45,953 nucleotides of DNA from a bacterium (GTDB lineage Bacteria > Patescibacteriota > Patescibacteriia > SG8-24): contig JAHFIV010000004.1 of NCBI GenBank assembly GCA_023246225.1, positions 1 to 45,953 of the forward strand, in the 5' to 3' direction. Both the position numbers and the translations under genes were made by a program. Below, piece by piece: positions 33,701-41,404 of this stretch. The stretch's first letter is position 1; every line of letters starts with the position of its first letter. Under the pieces are notes generated by a model that saw only the letters and a list, made by a program, of their open reading frames with translations, was not told where the DNA came from and ran no database searches.

Positions 33701-34909
33701 GTGCGCGATCGTGGCCAATTCCAAGAAACAACGGCCACCGATGACCCTGCGACATTGCAACGCGAAGCGCGTAAACGTGAATCACGACTCGAACTTTTCA
33801 AAACCGGTGTATGGGGTGAACGCCACTTTGGCATACGAACCGGACTTCCCTCAACCGAAATCGCCGCGATCGGATTCTCAAAGAAGGTCACCGACGATCC
33901 ACAACGTTTTGAAAGTCGCGTCATGGATATCGTTGCAAACGGTGTGTACATCCCAGTCGTTGATCAGGAAGGGCAGATCCTTCTCACCCCTGAACAGTTT
34001 GATGAATATCGCGCGCGATATTTTGGCGGCATCGACGGCGAACCGTTCCGTAAAAAAGAATCGGCGATGGAGAATGCGCGCATGCACGCCGACGCGGTGC
34101 AAGCGGTCATCGAGGAGAAGCGGAAAGAAAAGGCTGTGGTCGAACGGATGAATACCGAGCTGCGCGATCTCATCGCTGCCGTACTCACTGCGCAAGGCAT
34201 TGAGATGAGTGCGGGATTCGATGAGATCCTCACGAGCGCGGAGATTTATGACACCGGTTCATCGAGTCGCGATACGAACGTTCCGGGATCATACGATTTC
34301 GATTTCATTCTCAAACTTAACGCGATCGACTTACCGAAGGCTGCAGCGTTGAACGCAGCGATCGTTGCAAAGCTCGGTGGCACGCTTCACGAAGGACACC
34401 GACCGAAGCAGCTGCGCGTACTTGGTGCGCCGGTCGGTGGTGAGACAGTGGACGTTGACGTTGGTTTCGTGAGTAAATCTGAGGGTGCGCAATATGAATC
34501 GCATGATGCTGCGAACGATCGTCTTGATGCGGTACGTCGTGATTTCGGCGATGAAGCCCACGAACGCGTTGTGGCGAACATCGTTCTCACCAAGAAAATT
34601 CTCAAAGAGGGACATGCGTACAAAAAAGTTGAGGACGGTGGTATCGGTGGAATCGGTGTAGAAAATTGGATTCTTTCCGAAGGTGGGAGCGCTCTTGTGG
34701 CATTCGAATCGTTCGAGAAAGCTGCGTTTGATGGAGAAAAACTTCGTTCACTCGAGGAATTTAAAAAAGACTATAAAGTTTTGGATCCTGGTATCAATGC
34801 AAAAACCGGCGACCACGGCAATTTCATCGAGCATTTGACAGGGGACGGGTATAGAAAGATGGCCGAGACGATTCAACAGTATCTCAAAAAAGTACGCGCG
34901 TCGGCGTAA
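30800..34909 (+). CDS. Giant helical protein with C-terminal CCA-enzyme/OAS-like nucleotidyltransferase
   Basis: Predicted 1369 aa from ATG 30800 (a TTG two codons earlier is ignored). Residues 1-60 are acidic and disordered. About 60-850 are helical, with repeated LP/APE-like units recalling HEAT-type repeats. About 898-1110 form a mixed domain beginning LIKGFESYHLRNILENG and ending near VYIPVVDQEGQILLTPEQF; I do not recognise it, though the start loosely recalls ADP-ribosyltransferase openings. From 1153 comes GSSSRDTNVPGSYDFDF (G1153, S1154, D1166, D1168), a third acidic strand ETVDVDVGF (D1218/D1220), and GGIGGIGVENWIL (1280-1292). This is the order seen in archaeal-type CCA-adding enzymes and OAS-like nucleotidyltransferases. 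The substrate is unknown. Confidence 0.75.
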   Translation: MSDSQDGEKPHPDQNPDQKPPDGGLEVSAIETFSEEQVDAIVQEADDEVRALEDGGETTATKIAETLDTEIDPETSGALREIETEAETAEAELNTAIVEAEKVHDFTSLIVELNDAAKGCVGADGELDENIFGQLSPEEKERIQVAFSSFEEAIQSDPIEFFAATEALQILKNGVLKKDYLGTLCRAAEKIAESDPGAAFDAYRNATDDAAAQEQRKRFDVRFFETERKKIAQILTENPIAAANDFVKIEGRARELELIGLDRDAAEIAEKIKEEVRKAIEGGADGVALYRQLADTAPGDQVVASILVEKALAKEPNKDWEGRKQVAIATLGETAPEALLVAAIGQYTYMAWTPEERATIIEKISRLPDAKTSILAEVGPGLPENLSREVRRALFDAYLRHKPESIINYAGRFPEEIAALPEQERNQMIDGAIKGDPFSIVRQADAWRSVLTDEQRKNIVLSIVEQRILDQGNQGEFLLTKMPEVAAAFTPEIIDMAISAQPHTVLQLMDRGRIILTVPQQKEMVISLAVHGMLYPDSIKQLEKVGALSSEAIDAVIDFQPALMLRFIAEKKLQVTASQAKQAMVRRFTADTSPTFSTENVENVAVEFGVKFSEEEAWKILDTMMENGYITNSDALGCLKRLLSAGEVEPRLTKLVNAAERIVNSPSASLRRLSRELLGQLRSVEDPEAAFSQIEGIFERNQLPLTGKLYKVFETLYPKERLEKMAQAEHCSPTLRAESHRGRMLTIYKDLLSVQLDSANPSLRSYLETLRGGEDLMNKVDTEGIDALTVDEQRLFESFVEKIKRLHQTSLAGRLQEGGAPANKEETSDVYRGLRESLSVKEGQTLNGRIAEMYLKPLGLETIAQALERMGTARASADQRNRESVANGNGQIEMKPGDLIKGFESYHLRNILENGSVAREFLGGDADSDRTPFDTDLWRLQPGDTEAGFAGAVALTSVGTYGDTFMVVRDRGQFQETTATDDPATLQREARKRESRLELFKTGVWGERHFGIRTGLPSTEIAAIGFSKKVTDDPQRFESRVMDIVANGVYIPVVDQEGQILLTPEQFDEYRARYFGGIDGEPFRKKESAMENARMHADAVQAVIEEKRKEKAVVERMNTELRDLIAAVLTAQGIEMSAGFDEILTSAEIYDTGSSSRDTNVPGSYDFDFILKLNAIDLPKAAALNAAIVAKLGGTLHEGHRPKQLRVLGAPVGGETVDVDVGFVSKSEGAQYESHDAANDRLDAVRRDFGDEAHERVVANIVLTKKILKEGHAYKKVEDGGIGGIGVENWILSEGGSALVAFESFEKAAFDGEKLRSLEEFKKDYKVLDPGINAKTGDHGNFIEHLTGDGYRKMAETIQQYLKKVRASA

Positions 34910-34929
34910 GTTTCCACGCGCGTATAGAG

Positions 34930-34958
34930 AAAAACACCCTCTTTAGAAGGATGTTTTT
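34930..34958 (+). terminator. Terminator of the giant-protein gene
   Basis: ACACCCTCTT pairs with AGAAGGATGT, with two mismatched pairs that could be A-C or G-U on RNA, followed by TTTTTC. The stem is weaker than most in this window. Confidence 0.55.
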
Positions 34959-34960
34959 CA

Positions 34961-35035
34961 TGGTCGGGGCGACAGGGATTGAACCTGCGGCCTCTCGGTC
35001 CCGAACCGAGCGCACTACCACTGTGCTACGCCCCG
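34961..35035 (-). tRNA. tRNA-Pro (CGG)
   Basis: On the reverse strand the acceptor CGGGGCG (from 35035) pairs with CGCCCCG, followed by discriminator A and an encoded CCA ending at 34961. The anticodon stem CTCGG / CCGAG encloses TTCGGGA, giving anticodon CGG. The T arm is GCAGG-TTCAATC-CCTGT. Confidence 0.92.
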
Positions 35036-35104
35036 ATGTGCCATATAAGATAGAAGAGTTTGCGATAATTATCAAGTTTTTGGGATGAACGCATGTTTTT
35101 CTCA

Positions 35105-35262
35105 TTCCAGACTCCTTTCTTTGTCATTCCGACCCCCGGATCTGATCCGGGGCGGAATCCAGAACGTAAAAAAAGGCCAAACGGATTTCAGTTGGCCTTT
35201 GTATTTCTGGATTCCGGCTCGGAGGCCGGAATGACAAGGAGGGGAGTCGGAATGAAAGAGGG
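35105..35262. repeat. Composite palindromic repeat, copy 5
   Basis: Left arm CATTCCGA-[CCCCGGAT ctg ATCCGGGG]-CGGAATCCAG; inner stem AGGCCAAAC / GTTGGCCT, where the A-to-G and T-to-C changes keep pairing; right arm CTGGATTCCGGC-tcggag-GCCGGAATGACA. It lies directly past the stop (35267) of the reverse-strand 99-aa gene. Confidence 0.88.
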
Positions 35263-35266
35263 GGGT

Positions 35267-35566
35267 CTAGTCCTCATCGGACGAATTCGGATCACGAATG
35301 AACGGTTTGGAAGGGCGTTCTCGCGCCTCTTCGATCAGCCAGTCGAGCAGGTCCAGTGCCTGCACTTTTCCGTAGTCCTCGAACAACATCTCCGAGAGTG
35401 CGTCGCGACAATCCTCGACGTATTCCTGTGGATAGGGATGTGCCAGCTCACCACCTGCAGCACGGTCGTATCGGACATACTCGCCCACACGTTCATCGAG
35501 CGGCGTCGAGCGAAACTTATTTTTGAGGCGTTCGACGCGGTCATCTCGCGTTTCGTTGGGCGGCAT
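35267..35566 (-). CDS. Small hypothetical acidic protein
   Basis: Predicted 99 aa; AGGAGG precedes ATG 35566 by about 6 bases. Starts MPPNETRDDRVERLKNKFRS. It is acidic and helical, with a VQALDLLDWLIEEARERP segment, and has no signal or membrane span. Family not recognised. It is divergent from rarA. Confidence 0.6.
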   Translation of the reverse strand: MPPNETRDDRVERLKNKFRSTPLDERVGEYVRYDRAAGGELAHPYPQEYVEDCRDALSEMLFEDYGKVQALDLLDWLIEEARERPSKPFIRDPNSSDED

Positions 35567-35624
35567 GCGTACCTCCTCTCACGTCCGCGCTGAGCTTACC
35601 CGCGTGTGCAAAAATGAGCAACTG

Positions 35625-35633
35625 TTATCCACA
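35625..35633 (+). promoter_or_regulatory. Perfect DnaA-box-like 9-mer upstream of rarA
   Basis: TTATCCACA, 25 bp before TATACT (35658-35663), the presumed -10 of rarA. Confidence 0.5.
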
Positions 35634-35671
35634 CCTGCCTGTTCAGCGATAGTCGCCTATACTGAGCAGGT

Positions 35672-36961
35672 ATGGACCTCTTCGCCTATAAGGCCGAAAT
35701 TCGGAGAAAAAAAGAAGCGCCGCTCGCTGATCGGATGCGACCAGAGACGCTCGACGAGATCGTGGGGCAGCGCGAGGTCGTTGGTCCAGGGAGTGCGTTA
35801 CGTATCATCCTCGAACGCGACGAAATACCATCGATGATTTTTTGGGGACCGCCAGGAGTGGGAAAGACGACGCTTGCGCGCGTGATCGCACGCACGACGA
35901 CATCGCGGTTCGTCGCAATGAGCGCAACATCGAGCGGTGTCGCTGAACTTCGTAGTGTCGTCGCAGAAGCAGAAGATCGCATGAAATTGCACAACGAACG
36001 CACGATCGTGTTCGTTGACGAGATTCATCGATGGAACAAAGCGCAACAAGATGCGTTTCTTCCGTATGTGGAAGACGGTACAGTGACGCTCATCGGCGCT
36101 ACTACAGAAAATCCTTCCTTTGAAGTGAACTCCGCGTTGCTTTCGCGATGTCGCGTTTTTGTATTAACCAAACTCGACACTGCGGATATTGAAGGATTGC
36201 TCACGCGTGCGATGACCGATCCTCGCCGCGGATACCACGAAACGACGTTTGATCTCGAAGATGGCGTGCTGCATTTTATCGCAGATGTCGCGGATGGCGA
36301 CGCACGTACCGCATTAAATGCATTTGAAATGGCGGTGCAATTTGCGGAAGGTAGCGTCGACGACCACGCGCAGCACGTGGTACGATTGCGTCGCGAAGAC
36401 ATCGCGAAAATGCTTCGTCGATCACACGTACTGTACGACAAGAAAGGTGAAGAGCACTACAATATTATTTCTGCGCTGCATAAAAGTATGCGCGGATCTG
36501 ATCCGAACGCGGCGTTGTATTGGCTCGGGCGAATGCTCGAAGCGGGGGAGGATCCTTTATATGTTGCGCGACGGCTCGTGCGGTTTGCGTCTGAAGATGT
36601 TGGACTTGCAGATCCGCAAGCGCTTGTGATCGCAACAGCGGCGTTTGAAGCCGCGCATCAACTCGGTATGCCGGAGTGCGATGTATGTCTCGCGCAGTGT
36701 GTTGCTTATCTCGCGCAAGCACCGAAGTCGGTCGCGGTGTACGCAGCATACGGACGCGTTAAAAAAGATATCGCGGAGTCACCGAACGACCCTGTTCCGC
36801 TGCACATTCGCAACGCTTCGACCACACTCATGAAAAATCTCGGGTACGGCAAGGGGTATGTGTATCCTCCCGCCGCCGCAAAAAATGAAAAACAGGAGTA
36901 CCTTCCCGACCGGCTACGAGGTAAACGATATTTCGAACGCGAAGAAAAACGTGAGATATGA
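35672..36961 (+). CDS. rarA: Replication-associated recombination AAA+ ATPase RarA/MgsA
   Basis: Predicted 429 aa, a normal length. It acts at stalled replication forks. An N-terminal segment PLADRMRPETLDEIVGQ is followed by Walker A GPPGVGKTTLARVIAR, Walker B IVFVDEIHRWN, sensor-1 LIGATTENPSFEVN and the arginine-finger region ALLSRCRVFVL. The C-terminal tetramerisation domain contains DPNAALYWLGRMLEAGEDP and RRLVRFASEDVGLADP. There is no clear Shine-Dalgarno; TATACT sits 8 bases upstream. ATGA overlap with the next gene. Confidence 0.95.
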   Translation: MDLFAYKAEIRRKKEAPLADRMRPETLDEIVGQREVVGPGSALRIILERDEIPSMIFWGPPGVGKTTLARVIARTTTSRFVAMSATSSGVAELRSVVAEAEDRMKLHNERTIVFVDEIHRWNKAQQDAFLPYVEDGTVTLIGATTENPSFEVNSALLSRCRVFVLTKLDTADIEGLLTRAMTDPRRGYHETTFDLEDGVLHFIADVADGDARTALNAFEMAVQFAEGSVDDHAQHVVRLRREDIAKMLRRSHVLYDKKGEEHYNIISALHKSMRGSDPNAALYWLGRMLEAGEDPLYVARRLVRFASEDVGLADPQALVIATAAFEAAHQLGMPECDVCLAQCVAYLAQAPKSVAVYAAYGRVKKDIAESPNDPVPLHIRNASTTLMKNLGYGKGYVYPPAAAKNEKQEYLPDRLRGKRYFEREEKREI

Positions 36962-38202
36962 AAAAGTGGTACGCCAACGTTTACATACTACTCACCATCC
37001 TGATTTCGCTCACCGCAATAGCAACATCTTCTTTGTTATTTTTGTTGATCCCGCAATCATCAGAGATCATGCGTTTGATGCAATGGCGCATGATGAACGC
37101 ACGCGCGTTCGCTATGCAAGGCGAGGTGCGCTATAAAGGAACGGCTTCTGTAAAAAATGCACAAAATGTGATAGAGACGCATGCAGAAGAGTTTGTCTTT
37201 TCTTCAGAAGGTTTGCACGACGTTTTTGATCAAAAATCACCGAAGATGCAGCAGGCGTTTTCACTCGCGATCGGTGCGACGGATCCGCTCACATTTATCG
37301 GAAATTATTCAAGTATTAGTGATGCGCGATTTTTTAAATTCACTGTGCTTCCCACGCGCATCGGGTCGTTGCATTTTGATACATTGAAAAATCGATGGCT
37401 TCGTGTTGATCTCGGGATGTTGTTTAAAGACACGACGCTGCCGATTGTCGGTGGTGGATACCCACCAATCTCTGATGAAGATCATCTGTATTTGCGTGAG
37501 CAGTTTCGGATCACACCATTTTTTAATTTGCGACAAAAGTTGCGTAGTGAAAAGTTAGACGGTGTGTCGACTTACCACTACCAAGTCGAACCAGTCACAT
37601 TATTTTTTAAAGATTATTTTGTACTTGCTGAAACAAAACGTCTCGGGCGCGAACTCACAAATAAGGAACGTGATGTAGTAGATATCTTTTTTTCAAACAT
37701 TACACCAGACGCTTCGGGTTCAGAACTTTGGATCGGTACGCACGATTACTATCTTTACAGGATTCGCGCGCGCGCATTGTACGATGATGGTGTGGGGAGG
37801 AAAGGAGTGATCACTTTCACTGCGAATTTTTCTCATTTTAATGAGCCGGTGGTGCTCGATACACCAACGAGTGACGTCGAAGATATCACCCCGCTCCTTG
37901 TATCACTTCTTCCTGGGCTTTCCGGACATCTTCCGCTTGCAAAAAATGGATCGGTTCCACGAGAGATGCGCAGTGCGGGCGGCGGACTACATGTCGATGT
38001 GCAACAACCCGGTGATATCGACGCAGATCACGACGGGCTTACTACTTCTCTCGAAAGTTTTTATGGGATCGATCCGAATAATCCCGATACGGACGGTGAT
38101 GGGGTGAAAGATGGTGACGAGGTGAGTGCAGGATGCAATCCACTTGGTACCGGTGCACTTTTTGGGTTCGGTCTCAGCGGCGGTAGCACAAAGTGCAAGT
38201 AG
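36958..38202 (+). CDS. Exported/anchored protein with C-terminal thrombospondin-type-3 Ca-binding repeats
   Basis: Predicted 414 aa. One N-terminal span (about residues 5-33) anchors it, with the bulk outside the cell. The middle (about 40-310) has many beta strands and no family I recognise. Near the end, DADHDGLTTSLESFYGID and NPDTDGDGVKDGDEV are TSP type-3 calcium loops (DxDxDG). It overlaps rarA by 4 bp and precedes the PBP gene by 7 bp, so it belongs to the rarA-PBP-murF run. Confidence 0.7.
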   Translation: MKKWYANVYILLTILISLTAIATSSLLFLLIPQSSEIMRLMQWRMMNARAFAMQGEVRYKGTASVKNAQNVIETHAEEFVFSSEGLHDVFDQKSPKMQQAFSLAIGATDPLTFIGNYSSISDARFFKFTVLPTRIGSLHFDTLKNRWLRVDLGMLFKDTTLPIVGGGYPPISDEDHLYLREQFRITPFFNLRQKLRSEKLDGVSTYHYQVEPVTLFFKDYFVLAETKRLGRELTNKERDVVDIFFSNITPDASGSELWIGTHDYYLYRIRARALYDDGVGRKGVITFTANFSHFNEPVVLDTPTSDVEDITPLLVSLLPGLSGHLPLAKNGSVPREMRSAGGGLHVDVQQPGDIDADHDGLTTSLESFYGIDPNNPDTDGDGVKDGDEVSAGCNPLGTGALFGFGLSGGSTKCK

Positions 38203-38209
38203 GGTTTAT

Positions 38210-39979
38210 ATGTCTTTTGGGCGTACGCACGCAGGATCTAACGAAAAAAAACCTCGGCGAACGACCGCGGACTGGCGGTTATTGATAGGAAAAATTCTAA
38301 TCGCGCTTGCGATGATCGCGATCGCATCACGATTGTTCGTTTTGCAGGTATTGTCACACTCGTTTTATTCCGCACTCGCCACCGAACAACACGGTTTTTT
38401 TTCGAATCTTTTTCCTGATCGCGGTGAGGTGTACGTTCGTGATCCAAAATCTGCGGATGGAAAATTTCCTGCGATTTTGAATCGTACGGTGTATGTTGCG
38501 TATGCAAATACTCGTCAGGTAAAAAATGTGCACGATGTCGCAGCAAAACTTGCACCTGTGCTTGGTGAAGATGTCACAGTGCTCGCGGAGAAACTTTCTA
38601 TCCCGAACGATCCGTACGTTCCACTCGCAAAAAAACTTGATGATGTGAAAGCCGAGGAAGTGCGTAAACTCAGCATTCGTGGTATCGGACTCGCGGAAGA
38701 AAAAGAACGATACTATCCCGAAGGGCATTCGCTTTCACATATCACCGGTTTTCTTGGATACGACAATAAAGGCGGACTCACCGGCCACTACGGCATTGAG
38801 GGATACTGGAATACCCCGTTGCGGGGCGAACGCGGAATGCTCGAGGGTGATGATAATTCGCTTGGAGGAATTATCGGTACGCCAAGCAAAACATTTCATC
38901 CCGCAAAGGACGGTGACGAGCTCACCCTCACAATCGACCGTACTATTCAATTCGTCGCGTGCGATAAATTGAAGCACGCAGTGGAGCAACATAACGCCGA
39001 CGGAGGCTCACTTATTATTGCGGAGCCAAAAACCGGTGCGATCATTGCGATGTGCGGCGTTCCTGATTTTGATCCAAACGATTTTTCAAATGTAAAAGAT
39101 ATTCGCGCGTTTAATAATCCGTCCGTGTTCGATGCGTATGAACCGGGTTCGATTTTTAAAGCGATCACGCTCGCCTCGGCGATCGATGCGGGGAAGATTG
39201 TGCCGAATTCTACGTATGTCGATACAGGGAGCGTTCAGCTCGGTCCGTTCACCATTAAAAATTCTGATGGTAAAGCGCACGGCACACAAACCATGACACA
39301 GGTGCTCTCTGAATCGCTCAATACCGGAACGATGTATGCGGTGGGTCTGCTCGGAGCGAAACCATTTTTGAACTACGTCGAAGATTTCGGTTTTGGGAAA
39401 CCGACAGGGATCGATGTTGATACCGAATCGAGCGGTACCATCGAATCGTTGCGAAAAAAAGGTGATATTTGGAGCGCAACAGGATCGTTCGGTCAGGGAA
39501 TTACCGCGACGCCGATACAAATGATCGCTGCGTACGGTGCGCTTGCAAACGGGGGAAAGTTGATGCAACCGTATGTGGTTGGTGAGGTGCGGCACGCGGA
39601 TGGCACTGCGCAGAAAACACAACCGAAGGCGGTGCGGCAGGTGATCACGAAACGCGCGGCGACATTGATCAGCGGGATGCTCGTCGATGTCGTGGAGAAC
39701 GGCCACGGAAAACATGCGGCCGTTCCCGGATACTGGGTTGCAGGCAAAACAGGGACAGCGCAGATTCCGAAGGCAGGTGGCGGGTATGAAAAAGATGCTG
39801 CGGTCGGTTCGTTTGTGGGTTTTGCGCCAGCCGACGATCCTGTATTTGTGATGCTTGTGCGCATCGATCGTCCGCGTGACGTGCAGTGGGCGGAGTCTTC
39901 AGTGGCCCCTGCCTTTGGTGAGATCGCGAAATTCCTGTTACAATATATGGAGATTCAGCCTGAACGGAAGGTAAAATAA
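38210..39979 (+). CDS. Class B penicillin-binding protein (FtsI/PBP2-type transpeptidase)
   Basis: Predicted 589 aa from ATG 38210. A short basic cytoplasmic start is followed by one membrane span (about residues 27-45) and a dimerisation domain. The transpeptidase domain has SIFK (SxxK, in YEPGSIFKAITLASAID), SLN (in SESLNTGTMY) and KTGT (in VAGKTGTAQIP), all intact. It crosslinks peptidoglycan. I cannot separate FtsI from PBP2/SpoVD by motif alone. A long fold-back sequence begins at its stop codon and runs to the murF start. Confidence 0.9.
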   Translation: MSFGRTHAGSNEKKPRRTTADWRLLIGKILIALAMIAIASRLFVLQVLSHSFYSALATEQHGFFSNLFPDRGEVYVRDPKSADGKFPAILNRTVYVAYANTRQVKNVHDVAAKLAPVLGEDVTVLAEKLSIPNDPYVPLAKKLDDVKAEEVRKLSIRGIGLAEEKERYYPEGHSLSHITGFLGYDNKGGLTGHYGIEGYWNTPLRGERGMLEGDDNSLGGIIGTPSKTFHPAKDGDELTLTIDRTIQFVACDKLKHAVEQHNADGGSLIIAEPKTGAIIAMCGVPDFDPNDFSNVKDIRAFNNPSVFDAYEPGSIFKAITLASAIDAGKIVPNSTYVDTGSVQLGPFTIKNSDGKAHGTQTMTQVLSESLNTGTMYAVGLLGAKPFLNYVEDFGFGKPTGIDVDTESSGTIESLRKKGDIWSATGSFGQGITATPIQMIAAYGALANGGKLMQPYVVGEVRHADGTAQKTQPKAVRQVITKRAATLISGMLVDVVENGHGKHAAVPGYWVAGKTGTAQIPKAGGGYEKDAAVGSFVGFAPADDPVFVMLVRIDRPRDVQWAESSVAPAFGEIAKFLLQYMEIQPERKVK

Positions 39980-40051
39980 AGAGGTTAAAAGGTGTAAAGG
40001 TTTAGAGGTCCGGATCTTTAAACCTTTACATCTCTAACCTTTTAACCTCTT
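39979..40051. repeat. 73-bp fold-back sequence filling the PBP-murF gap
   Basis: AAGAGGTTAAAAGGT (39979-39993) pairs with ACCTTTTAACCTCTT (40037-40051), and GTAAAGGTTTA (39994-40004) with TAAACCTTTAC (40019-40029). A 7-base bulge is on the right arm. It begins at the last base of the PBP stop codon and ends 4 bases before the murF ATG. No T-run follows. Confidence 0.9.
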
Positions 40052-40055
40052 AGAA

Positions 40056-41327
40056 ATGAAACTCTTCATCCAAAAATACCTCGCGGCATGTGCACGGAAG
40101 GTTATCGCAAGAGAAAAGCCAGCGGTTATTGCAGTGACCGGATCGGTAGGAAAAAGTTCAACAAAAGAAGCGATCGCTGCAGTGCTTCGTGCAAAATTTT
40201 CTGTACGTGCAAGTACGGGAAATTTGAACACAGAATTCGGATTGCCACTTGCAGTGCTCGGGTTTGAGAAGCCGACGAGTTCTTTTGGTTGGTTGCGCGC
40301 AACGCTTGCGGCGAGCGGAGCGGCGCGTGAAAAAGATTTTCCAAAGATGCTCGTTCTTGAGATGGGCGCGGATCATCCCGGTGACATCGCGCGGCTTTGC
40401 GATATTGCGCCACCGAACATCGGCGTTGTCACTGCGGTCGGTGAATCACACATGGAATTTTTCGGATCGATAGAAAATATTAGTAAAGAAAAACGCGTGG
40501 TACTCGAACGACTCGGTCGCGATGGTGTTGCGGTTCTGAATCGTGACGATGAAAACGTATGGGCGATGCACGCAAAAACAAAAGCAAAAATTGTGAGTTA
40601 TGGGTTTCATTCTGATGCCGATGTTCGTGCGCACGATGAACTGAGTTACGTCTGCGCGGAGGATACGGAGTGCGGCATGCATTTTAAAGTGTCTGCGAAC
40701 GGCGCAACGGTGCCGATGTACATTCCTGGCATGCTCGGTCGTCAAGCGATCTCCGCAGCGCTCGCTGCGATCGCTGTCGGTATTGAAAAAGGGATGAATC
40801 TTGTGGAGATCGGTGATGCGCTACGCGGATTTCAAGGCGCGCCGGGAAGAATGCGCTACGTTCCAGGTATAAAACATGCGATGCTGATCGATGATACCTA
40901 TAACGCTGCGCCACGCTCGACGCTTGCGGCACTGCATGTGCTGCGCGAGGTGCCGATCGGCGAATACAAAAAACGATTCGCGGTGCTTGGCGACATGCTT
41001 GAGCTCGGGGACGCATCAGAACAAGGACATGTGCAGGTTGGGCGCGAGGCCGCAGCGTGCGCGGATGTACTGGTGTTTGTTGGTGGAGGAATGGTGGCAG
41101 CAGAAAAAGCTGCGCGTGCTGCGGGTGCGAGCGAGGAGCAAGTGTTTCATTTTTCAACGAACGACGAAGCGGGAAGGTTTGTGCAGGAACGCATGCACCA
41201 AGGTGATATCGTACTCGTGAAAGGCTCTCGCGGAATGCATATGGAGCAGATCGTCAAAGAGCTGATGGCAGAACCGCTTTCTGCCGCAATGCTGCTTGTT
41301 GGTGGTAAGGAGGAGTGGGCCCGCTGA
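40056..41327 (+). CDS. murF: UDP-N-acetylmuramoyl-tripeptide--D-alanyl-D-alanine ligase-like Mur ligase
   Basis: Predicted 423 aa. The ATP loop AVTGSVGKSSTKEAI is the Mur-ligase P-loop. It continues with VLEMGADHPGDIARL, GVVTAVGESHMEFFGS, AVLNRDDENVWAM and DDTYNAAPRSTLAAL, all typical of MurF, which adds D-Ala-D-Ala to the peptidoglycan precursor. No normal Shine-Dalgarno is present: the bases before ATG 40056 are the 3' arm of the fold-back sequence. The stop TGA (41325-41327) is the loop of a strong hairpin. It follows the PBP gene, a logical cell-wall operon. Confidence 0.92.
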   Translation: MKLFIQKYLAACARKVIAREKPAVIAVTGSVGKSSTKEAIAAVLRAKFSVRASTGNLNTEFGLPLAVLGFEKPTSSFGWLRATLAASGAAREKDFPKMLVLEMGADHPGDIARLCDIAPPNIGVVTAVGESHMEFFGSIENISKEKRVVLERLGRDGVAVLNRDDENVWAMHAKTKAKIVSYGFHSDADVRAHDELSYVCAEDTECGMHFKVSANGATVPMYIPGMLGRQAISAALAAIAVGIEKGMNLVEIGDALRGFQGAPGRMRYVPGIKHAMLIDDTYNAAPRSTLAALHVLREVPIGEYKKRFAVLGDMLELGDASEQGHVQVGREAAACADVLVFVGGGMVAAEKAARAAGASEEQVFHFSTNDEAGRFVQERMHQGDIVLVKGSRGMHMEQIVKELMAEPLSAAMLLVGGKEEWAR

Positions 41328-41338
41328 GCGGGCCTTTG
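41318..41338 (+). terminator. Hairpin overlapping the murF stop codon
   Basis: GGCCCGC (41318-41324) / GCGGGCC (41328-41334) with the TGA stop as the loop, then TTT. First of five similar CGCT-n-AGCG palindromes in 500 bp. Confidence 0.75.
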
Positions 41339-41348
41339 AATATTGAAG

Positions 41349-41363
41349 CGACGCTTAGCGTCG
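41349..41363. repeat. Short palindrome of the CGCT-n-AGCG family
   Basis: CGACGCT-T-AGCGTCG, 32 bp after the start of the previous palindrome and before the GIY-YIG gene end. Confidence 0.7.
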
Positions 41364-41404
41364 TCCATGCTGGACCGTTCAGTGCGGGCGATAGTTATGA
41401 ATTT

